Source of the DNA: Luteolibacter arcticus
Lineage (GTDB): Bacteria > Verrucomicrobiota > Verrucomicrobiia > Verrucomicrobiales > Akkermansiaceae
Direction: 5' to 3'
DNA: 64,000 nucleotides
Assembly: GCF_025950235.1 (NCBI RefSeq)
Contig: NZ_JAPDDT010000008.1
Span: 1 to 64,000, forward strand
Below are positions 24,721 to 33,954 of this stretch, piece by piece (position 1 is the first letter of the stretch; every line of letters starts with the position of its first letter). The notes below the pieces were generated by a model. The model saw only the letters and a list, made by a program, of their open reading frames with translations. It searched no databases and was not told where the DNA came from. Made by a program: the position numbers and the translations under genes.

Positions 24721-26424
24721 TGGCTTCTCAAGGAGGAGCTTGATATCGGCTTTGACCTTTTCCAATGCAGCGGCGGAAGTCGCGGGATCAACCAGGGCGG
24801 AGGTCTGCTCCGCGGTGATCACGGTTCGTCCGGCCTGCACGTTGATGGCCCAGATCGCGTAGTTGCGATTCATGTCGTCGCCCATGTTCTTGTTGAATCG
24901 CGTTAAGCTGTCCTTGAAACGATCATCGAGGACGATGTCGGCCAGGAGGTGGCGCTTCTCTACGCTCAGCGGAGGGCGGGCCAGTTCCTGGAGGATGCCC
25001 TTCATCACGTCTGGCGAACCGGAATCCTTGTTGGGTTTGAATGAGAGCTCGCGGAGAAATCCGGCATTTCCCGGGAGGCCCACGCGAACCAATTCCATCG
25101 CGCAATAGCTGCGGACGAAGAGATCCGTTTCGTGCTGTGCCGCATCACGAAGAATCCCGTCCCGTGTGTCCGCTTCGTCCGGACTTCCTTCCTTGGCGGC
25201 GGGGTGGAGGCGGGAGATTCCGATGATCAGTGCGGCCTGTCCCGACCACCAGAGTTCGTTTCTCTCGCGCTTCAATGCTGCACGCAGCCGGTTGACGTGT
25301 TGGGGCTTGAACAGCACGTGGGCCCACAGACCCAAGCGCTCTGCGAGCAGGTTGTAATGCTCCGCGTTCCAATCGACATCGTCCCACAGGTTCTTGCGCT
25401 CCAACAAATCGAGCAGTCGGTCGGCCTTCAGGCGCAGCTCGGGTGGTTCTGGCCAGAAGGTGTCCTCGGATCCCGTGATGGGCGCTCCGCCGGCACGATT
25501 GCTGGCAGCGAGTAACCGGACTTTCGCTTCAACCTCCGGAGGGAGCTGCTTCAGCTCGCCCAGGATCTGGCGTGCGACGGGGATCCTAGCAGCGGCCACC
25601 TGTTTCATCTGCTCGGTGGGATCGGAGCCGAGGTCAGGTCGGTAGTCGACTTCGTCCATGCTGCGCTGTAGCCGCAGTTGCCAATACCATAGGCAGTGGC
25701 GTGCTTCCGCATTGCGCTTCCACCATTGATCGAACGCCGCCTTGTCAGGGAATTCGCGGCCCGTGAGCAGCTTCAGTCCGTCTTGCGCATAGAGCGCGAC
25801 CGTCCGCTGCTGCCAACGTCGCGACCAATCGAGGGAATCCTTCGGGGCCTCGGTGCCGTCGCCGCGGAGATCGCTTATGGTGAAGGACGCGAATCCCGTC
25901 TGGTCGCGGGCCAAGATCGGTGTGGACTCGGTGGAATCGTCCAGCAGATCTGCCAAGCGCGGGGCATCCTCGGGCTGATCAAGTGTCGCCAAAGCCTCCG
26001 CTGCCACGCCCTTTAGGTCCGGACTCTCGTCTTTCAGCATGGCCCGCAGGGCGGGAGCGTCGCCGGGAGCGGGCGCCTGCGGAGGTTTTTCTCCAAGCCA
26101 TTTTCGCCAGGGTCTTTCGACGTATGCCGAGGTCCAGGGGCGCGCTTCGGCGTAACGTCGCACTTGGCTTTCGAATGGCACCTTCACCGAAGATGCTTCG
26201 TCGATTTCGTGGGGGAAATTGAGTCCCGATCCCCTAGTGGCTAGTGTCGGATTTTCGCCTAACGGGAGCGTTGGCGCCAACTCCGCCAGTTCGCGGCTCA
26301 CCGCGGCGGCGCGTTTGATTCTATCCAGTGGAGACTCGACCTGGCCGGTGCCCAGCGCCGGGATGGCAAGCCATGCCGCGAGGACCAAGCGCATCCGAGG
26401 GGGAAGCCGAGACGTCATGGTCAT
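24718..26424 (-). CDS. Exported HEAT-repeat-like protein of unknown function
   Basis: About 568 residues from ATG at 26424 (ATG at 26418 is possible; the frame continues to 26457). A signal peptide is seen at the N terminus (RLVLAAWLAIPALGTGQ). About residues 120-180 resemble a HEAT repeat (PALRAMLKDESPDLKGVAAEALATL...LADLLDD). The remaining mostly helical sequence has further weak repeats, for example around LYAQDGLKLLTGREFPDKAAFDQWW and DLFVRSYCAMELVRVGLPGNAGFLREL. No catalytic motif is seen. It is convergent with the sigma factor and is followed upstream by the DR2241-like gene on the same strand, about 68 bp away. It may be a scaffold protein of the periplasm. Confidence 0.75.
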   Translation of the reverse strand: MTMTSRLPPRMRLVLAAWLAIPALGTGQVESPLDRIKRAAAVSRELAELAPTLPLGENPTLATRGSGLNFPHEIDEASSVKVPFESQVRRYAEARPWTSAYVERPWRKWLGEKPPQAPAPGDAPALRAMLKDESPDLKGVAAEALATLDQPEDAPRLADLLDDSTESTPILARDQTGFASFTISDLRGDGTEAPKDSLDWSRRWQQRTVALYAQDGLKLLTGREFPDKAAFDQWWKRNAEARHCLWYWQLRLQRSMDEVDYRPDLGSDPTEQMKQVAAARIPVARQILGELKQLPPEVEAKVRLLAASNRAGGAPITGSEDTFWPEPPELRLKADRLLDLLERKNLWDDVDWNAEHYNLLAERLGLWAHVLFKPQHVNRLRAALKRERNELWWSGQAALIIGISRLHPAAKEGSPDEADTRDGILRDAAQHETDLFVRSYCAMELVRVGLPGNAGFLRELSFKPNKDSGSPDVMKGILQELARPPLSVEKRHLLADIVLDDRFKDSLTRFNKNMGDDMNRNYAIWAINVQAGRTVITAEQTSALVDPATSAAALEKVKADIKLLLEKP

Positions 26425-26492
26425 GTCTGCCCCGATGCCATTCGGCGAGTCAATCAAGCCCCGGCAGTTGACGGAGAATTTACCGCAGGGGA

Positions 26493-27146
26493 TCAGCCGG
26501 CCGCCTTGGCATCATGCTCGGCTTTGGATGCCTTGCGCGCTTCGGCGACGAAGTGATTGCACGCTTCTCGGCACAGCAGCGGGATCGCCCGGGAGCGATC
26601 GATTTCACCGACCACGCCATCGAAGCGGCTGGCCTCGCTATCTTCGAGCGGTGTGTCCGCGTCGAGCTGCCAGAGGATCTTTTTCACGCAGCAGTTGCCC
26701 GGGCCGCACACGTCGCGAACGAGATGCTGGGCACCGGCATCGCTGAGGTTTCGCGCGAAGCGATACATGCCGGTCTGGCGGTTGAGCTTGTCGCGGAGGT
26801 GTTCGATTTCCAATCGGCCGTCCTGTTGGGCAAACCACAGGCCGGCGGCGGCGGGATAGAAGAGGTCGAGTGCTTGCAGCAATTCTTCCGCCGAGGATAG
26901 GCGCAGCAGCCAGCCGCGCTTGAGCGATAGCTCACCCTTGGTGAAACGATAGTGGCCGTCTTCTGCCCACGTCGAGACATCGCGTGCGGCGGCCGGGCCG
27001 CTGAACTCTTCTAACAGAGCGAGGTTGTTCCCTTCGTCATCGATGTGGCACAGCAGATAGCCGCCATCCTGCGGACGGATGGAAACCTGGCCGATGTGGC
27101 GGATGCCGCCGGCGATAGAGGCGGAGAGGCGTTCAGCGAGCTTCAT
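26493..27146 (-). CDS. DR2241-like iron-sulphur partner protein of CbiX
   Basis: A protein of 217 residues. The C-terminal third has a Cys pattern CGPGNCC and later CREAC, as in the 4Fe-4S domain of Deinococcus DR2241, and the N-terminal part resembles the stabilising domain of that protein. In DR2241 both parts are fused to a CbiX chelatase; here the chelatase is the separate gene just upstream, which overlaps this one by 14 bp. The product probably binds an iron-sulphur cluster and works with CbiX, perhaps in sirohydrochlorin metal insertion. The assignment rests on the Cys pattern and the gene overlap. Confidence 0.72.
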   Translation of the reverse strand: MKLAERLSASIAGGIRHIGQVSIRPQDGGYLLCHIDDEGNNLALLEEFSGPAAARDVSTWAEDGHYRFTKGELSLKRGWLLRLSSAEELLQALDLFYPAAAGLWFAQQDGRLEIEHLRDKLNRQTGMYRFARNLSDAGAQHLVRDVCGPGNCCVKKILWQLDADTPLEDSEASRFDGVVGEIDRSRAIPLLCREACNHFVAEARKASKAEHDAKAAG

Positions 27147-27954
27147 GGTATTTCGCGTCGAAGTCGGCGACCTGGTCGAGGATCACGTCGGCCAGATGCC
27201 GTTCGGTCCCGATGGCGGACGAGTAGTAGAGTGTCTTGCCACGCACGTGGTGGGGATTGTGGCGGAAGACCTCGCGTTGGCTGGCCGCTTCACCAGGCTC
27301 GGCCTCGATTCCTAACAGCACCGGGATGTCCTGGTAGCTGTGAAGGCCATCCGCGATGAAGAACGGCACGACGACGACATTCGGCGTGGTGGCGAGCGTG
27401 GCCCACTCCGCGATGAAAGGCTGCTCTTCCATGTAGGCATCGAGGACCTCGGCGTAGCCGGCACCGGAAGCCTTGATAAGGGCTGCCTGATCCTTGATCG
27501 CCTTGGTCGAATTCTGGTTCAGCCCGGTGCCGTGGCCCACGATGAAGAGCGTGGTCTGCGCCGGGTCGGCGTCGGGTGCGACTTCCTTGGCGCGGCGCAG
27601 CAGCAGGCCGGTCATGGAGGGGTGCACGCCCACTGGCAGCGTGTAGTGCCAGGTTTTCCCGGCCCGCGTCGTGGTCGGTCCTTCGAGGTGGAGTTCACGG
27701 GGGATGACATCCTGGGTGAAGTAGCCCTCGCTGATGAAGTCCGGCACCACGTAGACCTCCTCGGCATCGATGAGGTATTCCGCCTCGCGCATCGAGGGCT
27801 CTTCCTTCCAAAAGCAGCAGTGGACCTCGCCGAAGACACCCTGCCGGCGGATTTCCTCGGCGTGTTCGAAGTAGGGGGTGGAGGAGTCCGGATTCTCGGT
27901 CGAGCCGTGGCCGACGATGAGCAGGGCGGCGTGCGGCTTGGGCGTGAAGGGCAT
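27133..27954 (-). CDS. cbiX: CbiX-like sirohydrochlorin chelatase
   Basis: A protein of 273 residues from ATG at 27954. Two CbiX-type halves are seen. The first begins with ALLIVGHGSTENPDSS (the His of VGHGS is a metal or substrate ligand), and the second with TLFIVGHGTGLNQNS. Motifs VYVVPDFISEGYFTQ and VVVVPFFIADGLHSYQD are characteristic and include a conserved Glu or Asp and His. The family inserts Co2+ or Fe2+ into sirohydrochlorin for cobalamin or sirohaem synthesis. It overlaps the downstream iron-sulphur partner gene by 14 bp and is divergent to the lipoate ligase gene. No other corrinoid genes lie in the window, so metal specificity is open. Confidence 0.85.
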   Translation of the reverse strand: MPFTPKPHAALLIVGHGSTENPDSSTPYFEHAEEIRRQGVFGEVHCCFWKEEPSMREAEYLIDAEEVYVVPDFISEGYFTQDVIPRELHLEGPTTTRAGKTWHYTLPVGVHPSMTGLLLRRAKEVAPDADPAQTTLFIVGHGTGLNQNSTKAIKDQAALIKASGAGYAEVLDAYMEEQPFIAEWATLATTPNVVVVPFFIADGLHSYQDIPVLLGIEAEPGEAASQREVFRHNPHHVRGKTLYYSSAIGTERHLADVILDQVADFDAKYHEAR

Positions 27955-28042
27955 GGGCCAAGGGTGCGCGGGAGAGGCTCCCACGCAAGCCTCTCTTTGC
28001 TTGGCACTTGGAAGTTTGCTTTCCCGCCTTCACGGTCGCCGC

Positions 28043-28684
28043 GTGTTTCCGCAGCTCCAGCTTTGGCTCGATCCCGTCCCGCGCAACGGTCCGGAAAACA
28101 TGGCCGTGGACCAGTGGCTGGCCGAGACCTGTGACGTGCCGGTGCTCCGGAGCTACCGGTGGACGCAGGGTTGGGGGAGTTTCGGCTATTTCGTGAAAAC
28201 CGCCGATGTCCCCGCGAGCGGCGTCAGCTGGGTCCGACGCTGGACCGGCGGCGGGATCGTCGATCATCGAGCGGACTGGACCTATACATTGTTCATCCCG
28301 AGCGGCTTCGGTCTCGCGGAGGCGAGGGGTGGGGAGAGCTACCGGGTCATCCATGCGGCATTGGTTTCGGCGCTACAAGCCACTGGCACGGAGGCCCACC
28401 TTTTCGGAGAAATGCCCCTGGCCATCGGCGGGGAGTGCTTTCTCCAGCCGGTGGAGCACGATGTGATGGATGTGACCGGACGGAAGATTGCCGGCGCTGG
28501 CCAGCGACGAACTACACGCGGCTTGCTGCACCAAGGGTCGGTGATGGCGAAGGCTTGTCCTGAGGCGTTGGCTGAGTCGCTGGCGGAGCAGGTGATCGAG
28601 CGCGAGTTTTCTCCAGATGCTGAGTGGATCGCTGAAACGGCAGCCAGTCGCTATGCCAGTGCCGCATGGCACGAGCGGTGTTAA
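28043..28684 (+). CDS. Lipoate-protein ligase / octanoyltransferase family protein
   Basis: A protein of 213 residues from GTG at 28043; an open frame continues upstream, but it has no conserved sequence and the divergent cbiX start lies at 27954. The family motifs are RRWTGGGIVDH, an N-terminal PENMAVDQWL, and GRKIAGAGQRRTTRGLLHQGS, which holds the Lys used for lipoyl binding in LplA-type enzymes. The reaction would be transfer of a lipoyl or octanoyl group to lipoyl domains of dehydrogenase complexes. The length is shorter than full LplA, so the small C-terminal domain is missing. A hairpin terminator at 28710-28730 separates it from convergent ftsK. Confidence 0.82.
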   Translation: MFPQLQLWLDPVPRNGPENMAVDQWLAETCDVPVLRSYRWTQGWGSFGYFVKTADVPASGVSWVRRWTGGGIVDHRADWTYTLFIPSGFGLAEARGGESYRVIHAALVSALQATGTEAHLFGEMPLAIGGECFLQPVEHDVMDVTGRKIAGAGQRRTTRGLLHQGSVMAKACPEALAESLAEQVIEREFSPDAEWIAETAASRYASAAWHERC

Positions 28685-28709
28685 GGAGGGCGGAGGTTCC
28701 GTCCGTGCC

Positions 28710-28730
28710 GTGTCGACAGAATGTCGACAC
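28710..28730. terminator. Hairpin terminator between lipoate ligase and ftsK
   Basis: GTGTCGACA, loop GAA, TGTCGACAC: a 9-bp perfect stem between two convergent genes. There is no T-run, so termination may depend on other factors, but the site sits where a bidirectional terminator is expected. Confidence 0.6.
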
Positions 28731-28733
28731 CCC

Positions 28734-31208
28734 TTACTTGAGATACACCTCGCGTGGCTTCGCTCCATCGCCGGGACCGACGACGCCGCGGGCTTCGAGG
28801 ATGTCCACCATGCGGGCGGCGCGGGTGTAGCCAAGGCGCAGGCGGCGCTGGAGGAGCGAGGTGCTGCACTTCTGCTCCTGACGTGCGACGTCGATGCACT
28901 TCATGATGAGTTCTTCATCGGCCGGGGAAATGTCGTCTTCGTCGTCGCCATCGTCGCCACCGCTGTCGATGGAGCGCTGGATATCGACTTCGAAGTTCGG
29001 CTCGGCTTGGGCGGCGCAGTGATTGACGAGACGCTCGACTTCCTCGTCGGAGACGAAGGCGCCTTGGGAGCGCTCGAGCTTCGCGGAGCCGGGGGGGAGG
29101 TAGAGCATGTCGCCCTTGCCGACGAGCTTGTCGGCGCCCTTGGTGTCGAGGATGACGCGGGAGTCGAGCTGGGAGGAAACCTGGAAGGCGATGCGGCAGG
29201 GGATGTTCGCCTTGATGATGCCGGTGACGACATCGGCGCGCGGGGTCTGTGTCGCAATGATGAGGTGGATGCCGGCGGCGCGGGCCTTCTGTGCGATGCG
29301 GGCGATGCACATTTCGACATCGGCCGGCGCGGTCTGCATGAGGTCGGCCAACTCGTCGATGAGCACGACGATGTAGGGGTAGCGGTCGGGAACCTTGTCC
29401 TCCTCGATGGGGAGTTCGTCTTCGTCCGCTTCGGGACCGAGCTCGCCGGATTCGAGGGCCGAGGCGATGGACTCGATGGATTCCATGTCCACTTCCTCGT
29501 CGGCGTTCCATGGCGGGGTCTCTTCCGCGACTTCCTCGGCCGGGGTTTCGGTCTTCTCGGGGCGGACGCGGCTGTTGAAGGAATCGAAGTTCCGCACGCC
29601 GGTCTTCGCGAAGACTCGGTAGCGCTTCTCCATTTCATTTACGACCCACTTGAGGGCGGCGACGACTTTCTTCGGATCGGTGACGACGGGGACGACGAGG
29701 TGCGGCAGCTTGTTGTACATCTGCATCTCGACGACCTTCGGGTCCACCATGATGAAGCGCAGCTCATGGGGGCCGAACTTGAAAAGCATCGAGGCGATGA
29801 TCGAGTTGATGCAGACTGACTTGCCAGAGCCGGTGGCACCGGCGACCAGCAGGTGGGGCATCGCGGCGAGGTCGCCGATGACCGTCTTGCCATAGACGTC
29901 CTTGCCGAGGGCGAGCGGGATCTTCTTCTTCGCCGAGCTGAATTCCGGATCTTCCAGGAGTTCGCGCAAGGGGACGGAAACCTTCTGCGAATTGGCGAGC
30001 TCGATGCCGACGGTGTCCTTGCCGGGAATCGGGGCAAGGATGTTGATGCGCTCGGCGCGGGTGGCGCGGGCGAGGTCGGCCTCGAGCTGCGAGATGCGGG
30101 AAACGCGCAGGCCGGTGGACGGGTAGATTTCGTAGCGGGTGATGGTGGGCCCGCGAGTGATGTCGCCGGGCGTGACCTCGATGCCGAACGCCCGCAGCGT
30201 GTCCACGATCGTGCGCTGGGTCGCCAGCAGTTCGTCGCGGTTTGCCTCGGGCGCTTCTTCTTCCGGAAGGGGATCGAGCAGGTCGAAGCCGGGCCGGTCG
30301 TAGTCTTCGAAGCCGGCGGTGGAGAGGGAGAGGTGACCGGAGGCCTTGTGGTCGAAGGGTTTGTCGCCGGGCTTCGATGAGGCGAGGCGACGCTGGGAGG
30401 CATCAATGATCTGTGGCGCGGGCGTTTCGCGGAGCGGAAGCTCTTGCTGGGGATTCGGCTCGGGCTCGGGTTCGAGTGAGGCAGCCGGAGTATTGGCCTT
30501 CGCGGCTTCGCGCTCCTTGCGGCGGCGCTCGCGTTCGCGATCGCGCTCGACGGAGCGGAGTTCCTCCTTGCTGGCTTCGAAGCCGGCCTGTTCGCGGCGT
30601 TCGCGGAAGCGGGCGACGAGATCCCCGACCATGCGCGAGCAGCCCTTGATGAAGCCGACGGGCTTCTGGCCGGTGAGCAGGATCAGCGCGACGAGGTAGG
30701 TTCCGCCGAGCAGAATCAGCGAGCCGACCTTGCCGATGAGCCGCAGGAAGACGAACTCGCCGAGCAGGTAGCCGGTGACGCCACCGGGGCCGGTGAAATC
30801 CTCGGAATTGCCTTTCAGCGCGTGCATGAAGGCCGCGCCGCTGAGGGTGAGCACCGCGAAGCCAATCATCGTCCGCGGCCACAGCCGGGCGTCGAAAACC
30901 AGCTTTGCCACGCCGAACCAGATCAGGGCGACGGGGACGATGTAGCCGGCCGAGCCGAACAGCGAGACCTGCGCGAAGCCGAGCAGGGCGCCGATGATGC
31001 CGATGAAATTGTGCCGCGGCTCGCCCGGACCGCGATCCTGGGCGAAGGCCTCGAGGATGCCCCATTTCGGCAAGTCCTTGGGCGTGTACGAGATCACCGA
31101 CAGGAAGGCGAGCAACCCGGCGCAAATCAAGATGATCCCGATGACCTCATTCGACCATCGGGGGGCTTCGGGCACTTCGCCCCGTTTGCGGTTGTCACTC
31201 TTTGCCAT
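28734..31208 (-). CDS. ftsK: DNA translocase FtsK/SpoIIIE
   Basis: A protein of 824 residues. About four to five N-terminal transmembrane helices lie between residues 23 and 180, then a charged, Pro/Glu-rich linker. The motor has Walker A GATGSGKS (about 457-464), VVLIDELADL as Walker B, and IIATQTPRADVVTGIIKANIP. A C-terminal winged-helix gamma domain is seen at TSLLQRRLRLGYTRAARM. The protein pumps chromosomal DNA through the septum and activates dimer resolution at dif. Unusual is a roughly 60-residue acidic insertion (about 545-604, rich in Glu, Asp and Ser) just before Walker B. It is divergent to the mannose isomerase gene and convergent with the lipoate ligase gene. Confidence 0.96.
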   Translation of the reverse strand: MAKSDNRKRGEVPEAPRWSNEVIGIILICAGLLAFLSVISYTPKDLPKWGILEAFAQDRGPGEPRHNFIGIIGALLGFAQVSLFGSAGYIVPVALIWFGVAKLVFDARLWPRTMIGFAVLTLSGAAFMHALKGNSEDFTGPGGVTGYLLGEFVFLRLIGKVGSLILLGGTYLVALILLTGQKPVGFIKGCSRMVGDLVARFRERREQAGFEASKEELRSVERDRERERRRKEREAAKANTPAASLEPEPEPNPQQELPLRETPAPQIIDASQRRLASSKPGDKPFDHKASGHLSLSTAGFEDYDRPGFDLLDPLPEEEAPEANRDELLATQRTIVDTLRAFGIEVTPGDITRGPTITRYEIYPSTGLRVSRISQLEADLARATRAERINILAPIPGKDTVGIELANSQKVSVPLRELLEDPEFSSAKKKIPLALGKDVYGKTVIGDLAAMPHLLVAGATGSGKSVCINSIIASMLFKFGPHELRFIMVDPKVVEMQMYNKLPHLVVPVVTDPKKVVAALKWVVNEMEKRYRVFAKTGVRNFDSFNSRVRPEKTETPAEEVAEETPPWNADEEVDMESIESIASALESGELGPEADEDELPIEEDKVPDRYPYIVVLIDELADLMQTAPADVEMCIARIAQKARAAGIHLIIATQTPRADVVTGIIKANIPCRIAFQVSSQLDSRVILDTKGADKLVGKGDMLYLPPGSAKLERSQGAFVSDEEVERLVNHCAAQAEPNFEVDIQRSIDSGGDDGDDEDDISPADEELIMKCIDVARQEQKCSTSLLQRRLRLGYTRAARMVDILEARGVVGPGDGAKPREVYLK

Positions 31209-31356
31209 TTCCAGATTTCTCCCCGCGCGAGCATCCCCCGCAAGGGACGGGGGGGCAAGATTGATTTCGTGGTCTGGAAAGTCTGGAAATCCTTAGTTTT
31301 CAGTCTGGTTGCCAAGTATTGCACACCCGGGACTTTCGCTTTCGAGCTTCCGCGGC

Positions 31357-32301
31357 ATGGTCCGGGGCGTGGAACCGATCGTTTTCGAGCCCCTTTACAT
31401 GCAGCGCGTCTGGGGAGGACGCGAACTGGAGACGCAGTATGGCCGGATCCTGCCGGACGATGCGCCCTACGGCGAGTCGTGGGAAATCGTGGACCGGGAT
31501 AAGGAGCAATCGGTGGTGCGCGGCGGCCCCTACGCCGGGAAATCCCTGCACGAGCTGTGGACGGGGCACCGCGACGAGGTCTTTGGCGGGGGGTTGCCGG
31601 ACAGCGACCGCTTCCCGCTGCTGATCAAGGTGCTCGATGCCCGGGACGATCTCTCGATCCAAGTCCACCCGCCGGCTCATCTGGCCGCGGAGCTGGGAGG
31701 CGAGCCAAAGACCGAGATGTGGTACATCGCCGGGGCGGATGCGGGGGCGAAGCTCTATGTGGGCCTGAAAAATGGGGCGACCCGCGGGGCCTTCGAGCAG
31801 GCGATCGAGGACGGGACGGTGGCCGAATGCGTCCATGCGATCGAGGCGAAGGCAGGGGAGTCGATCTTCATCCCCTCCGGGCGGCTCCACGCGATCGGCG
31901 CGGGTTTCCTGATCCACGAGATCCAGCAGAACAGCGACACGACCTATCGGGTGTTCGACTGGAACCGCCTCGGCCTCGATAGCAAACCGCGGCAACTCCA
32001 CGTGGCGGAGTCGCTGGCGAGCATCGACTTCGAGGACTTCGAGCCGGGGATGGATGAGCCGGATGGAACCGTCATCGCCGAGTGCGATTACTTCCGGGTG
32101 GAGAAGCTGGTGCTGGGAGCGGGTGAAAGCGCGGGCAACCGGGATGCCGGGCGGTTTTCGATCTTCTCGGTCGCGGAGGGAGAGGTGACCTGTGGCGCCA
32201 GCCGATTTTCGAAGGGCGACTTCTTCCTGCTGCCGCAGGGCAGGGGGGAGATCGTGGCGGAGACGGAGGCGGTGTTGTTGCGGACGACGCTGCCGAGCTG
32301 A
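31357..32301 (+). CDS. manA: Class I mannose-6-phosphate isomerase
   Basis: A protein of 314 residues from ATG at 31357. Hallmarks are an N-terminal FEPLYMQRVWGG, the metal-ligand motif LSIQVHPP, KTEMWYI, and FIPSGRLHAIGAGFLIHEIQQNSDTTYRVFDW (in parts). The length fits the short bacterial class I type. The enzyme interconverts fructose 6-phosphate and mannose 6-phosphate with zinc. It is transcribed divergently from ftsK and ends 2 bp before the convergent HIT protein gene. It probably feeds mannose into glycan or polysaccharide precursors. Confidence 0.93.
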   Translation: MVRGVEPIVFEPLYMQRVWGGRELETQYGRILPDDAPYGESWEIVDRDKEQSVVRGGPYAGKSLHELWTGHRDEVFGGGLPDSDRFPLLIKVLDARDDLSIQVHPPAHLAAELGGEPKTEMWYIAGADAGAKLYVGLKNGATRGAFEQAIEDGTVAECVHAIEAKAGESIFIPSGRLHAIGAGFLIHEIQQNSDTTYRVFDWNRLGLDSKPRQLHVAESLASIDFEDFEPGMDEPDGTVIAECDYFRVEKLVLGAGESAGNRDAGRFSIFSVAEGEVTCGASRFSKGDFFLLPQGRGEIVAETEAVLLRTTLPS

Positions 32302-32303
32302 GA

Positions 32304-32714
32304 TCAGCGGTCGACGTACATCTCCCAGGCGGTGCGGATGCTCTCGATTTCGGATGGCCGGTATTCCTTCTTCCCCTCGAAGCTCCAGACGACGCCCGGC
32401 CAGGCGGGGTCTCCGGTCGAGCGGCCGACGATGTGGATATGCATCTGCCGCACCTGATTGCCGATGCAGGCGACGTTGAGCTTTTCCGGGTGGAAGTGCT
32501 CAGCCACGAACTGCGACACGAGGCGGATGGCGATGGCGACGTCGCCGTAGGTGTTGGGGTCAAGTTGGTGGAGATCCTCGATGCCTTCTTCAACTTCCGG
32601 GACGATGATGAGCCATGGGAAGATCGCGTTGTTCTTCAGGAGCACGCGGCAGCCGAGGAGTTCGCCGAGCTCGAAGGTGCCGGCGGCAAGGCGAGGGTGG
32701 AGGGTGAAGGACAT
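32304..32714 (-). CDS. HIT family (histidine triad) nucleotide hydrolase-like protein
   Basis: A protein of 136 residues from ATG at 32714; the open frame goes further up to 33020 but lacks conserved sequence there. The HIT motif is QMHIHIVGR, with Gln in place of the first His of the triad, as in some bacterial HIT proteins. Other marks are LLKNNAIFPWLIIVPEVE and NVACIGNQVRQ. HIT proteins hydrolyse or transfer nucleotidyl groups, often from dinucleoside polyphosphates or AMP-linked compounds. The gene is convergent with manA and divergent from the YheT-like hydrolase gene. Confidence 0.85.
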   Translation of the reverse strand: MSFTLHPRLAAGTFELGELLGCRVLLKNNAIFPWLIIVPEVEEGIEDLHQLDPNTYGDVAIAIRLVSQFVAEHFHPEKLNVACIGNQVRQMHIHIVGRSTGDPAWPGVVWSFEGKKEYRPSEIESIRTAWEMYVDR

Positions 32715-32865
32715 GGGGGAGCGAAGCTTGGTTCGGTGGTGGGCCGCAAGTGCGGGTGGGTGAGGAATGCGGAATTTGTGGTGTATGTCCTGCCTTCCGC
32801 AGCTCTGGCAGAGGAGGAGGGGAGGAGTTGTCGCGAGAGCTTTGGGGAGAAACGGCATCGGGGAC

Positions 32866-32903
32866 CATTCGGCCGGTCTGAAGACCGGCGCTCCCGGGAA
32901 TGG
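32866..32903. repeat. REP-like palindrome with CGGGAGCG head
   Basis: GCCGGTCT-GA-AGACCGGC (32872-32889), bounded by the outer arms CATTC and GAATG. Read on the minus strand the hairpin is preceded by CGGGAGCG, a head sequence that is also found before the hairpin at 45145-45170. It may be a short interspersed palindrome of the REP type. It lies in the gap between the HIT gene and the hydrolase gene. Confidence 0.45.
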
Positions 32904-32966
32904 GCTTTCGGGAAGGGCGGGGCCATTTTCATGGCGCGGGTTCGCGTGCTTCATTAGACCCGCGGC

Positions 32967-33944
32967 GTGCCCGTCGTTTCGTCCAGCTATCGCGCTCCGG
33001 CTTGGCTCCGTGGCGGGCATTTGCAGACGATCGTGCCCGCCTTGATCCGGCGCGTGCCGCGGGTGACCACGCGGCGGGAACGGATCGAGCTTTCCGATGG
33101 CGACTTCTTGGATCTCGATTGGGCGACGAGCGGGAGTGACCGGCTGGTGATTCTATCCCACGGGCTGGAGGCGGACTCAAATGCCACCTACATCCAAGGG
33201 ATGGCCGGGGCCTTGCAGCGCCGCGGTTGGGACGTGCTGGCGTGGAACTATCGCGGCTGCGGTGGAGAGTCGAACCGGCTGCTGAAGTTCTATCACAGCG
33301 GTGCCTCGGATGATCTCGATCACGTCGTGCGTCATGCGCTCGCGGTGCATCCGGCGGCGCAGGTCGATCTGGTGGGCTTCAGTCTTGGAGGGAATATGAC
33401 GCTCAAGTATCTCGGCGAGCGCGAGCCCTTGCCCCGGTTGCATCGAGCGGTCGCCTTCTCGGTGCCGTGCGATCTTGCGTGTTCGTCGGCCCGGCTGTCC
33501 TTGCCAATCAACCGCTACTTCTACATGCGGCGCTTCCTGGTTTCGCTGAGGAAGAAGCTCGCGGAGAAGCAGCCGCGGTTCCCCGACGAGATCGACCTTC
33601 GCGGTGCCTGGAGGATCCGCGATTTCCGGGGCTTTGACGATCGCTTCACCGCGCCGCTCCACGGCTTCAAGGATGCGGCTGATTACTGGGATCGTAGTAG
33701 TTCGAAGCCTTTCCTCAAACGCATCTCCATTCCTGCCTTGCTGGTGAATGCGGCGAACGATCCCTTCCTCGGTCCCGGCTGTTTTCCGCGGGAGGAGGCG
33801 GAGGCGAGCCGGCAATTCCATCTCGAGGTGCCGGATGATGGCGGGCACTGCGGTTTTTCGAATGGCGGCCGGGAGAGCTGGGCCGAAACCCGTGCGGCGG
33901 AGTTTCTCGCAGGCGAGGCTTTGCCAAATCCACCGGACCAGTGA
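32967..33944 (+). CDS. YheT-like alpha/beta hydrolase
   Basis: A protein of 325 residues from GTG at 32967. The start YRAPAWLRGGHLQTIVPAL is typical of the YheT/AB-hydrolase-4 type. The nucleophile elbow is GFSLGGN, the oxyanion region is near LSHGLEADSNA, a NAANDPFL motif carries the likely catalytic Asp, and PDDGGHCGF the catalytic His. The YheT family comprises carboxylesterases of unsure substrate, possibly lipid-related. It heads a run of four same-strand genes with small gaps or overlaps (to 35303), likely an operon. Confidence 0.9.
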   Translation: MPVVSSSYRAPAWLRGGHLQTIVPALIRRVPRVTTRRERIELSDGDFLDLDWATSGSDRLVILSHGLEADSNATYIQGMAGALQRRGWDVLAWNYRGCGGESNRLLKFYHSGASDDLDHVVRHALAVHPAAQVDLVGFSLGGNMTLKYLGEREPLPRLHRAVAFSVPCDLACSSARLSLPINRYFYMRRFLVSLRKKLAEKQPRFPDEIDLRGAWRIRDFRGFDDRFTAPLHGFKDAADYWDRSSSKPFLKRISIPALLVNAANDPFLGPGCFPREEAEASRQFHLEVPDDGGHCGFSNGGRESWAETRAAEFLAGEALPNPPDQ

Positions 33945-33954
33945 AACTACCGCC

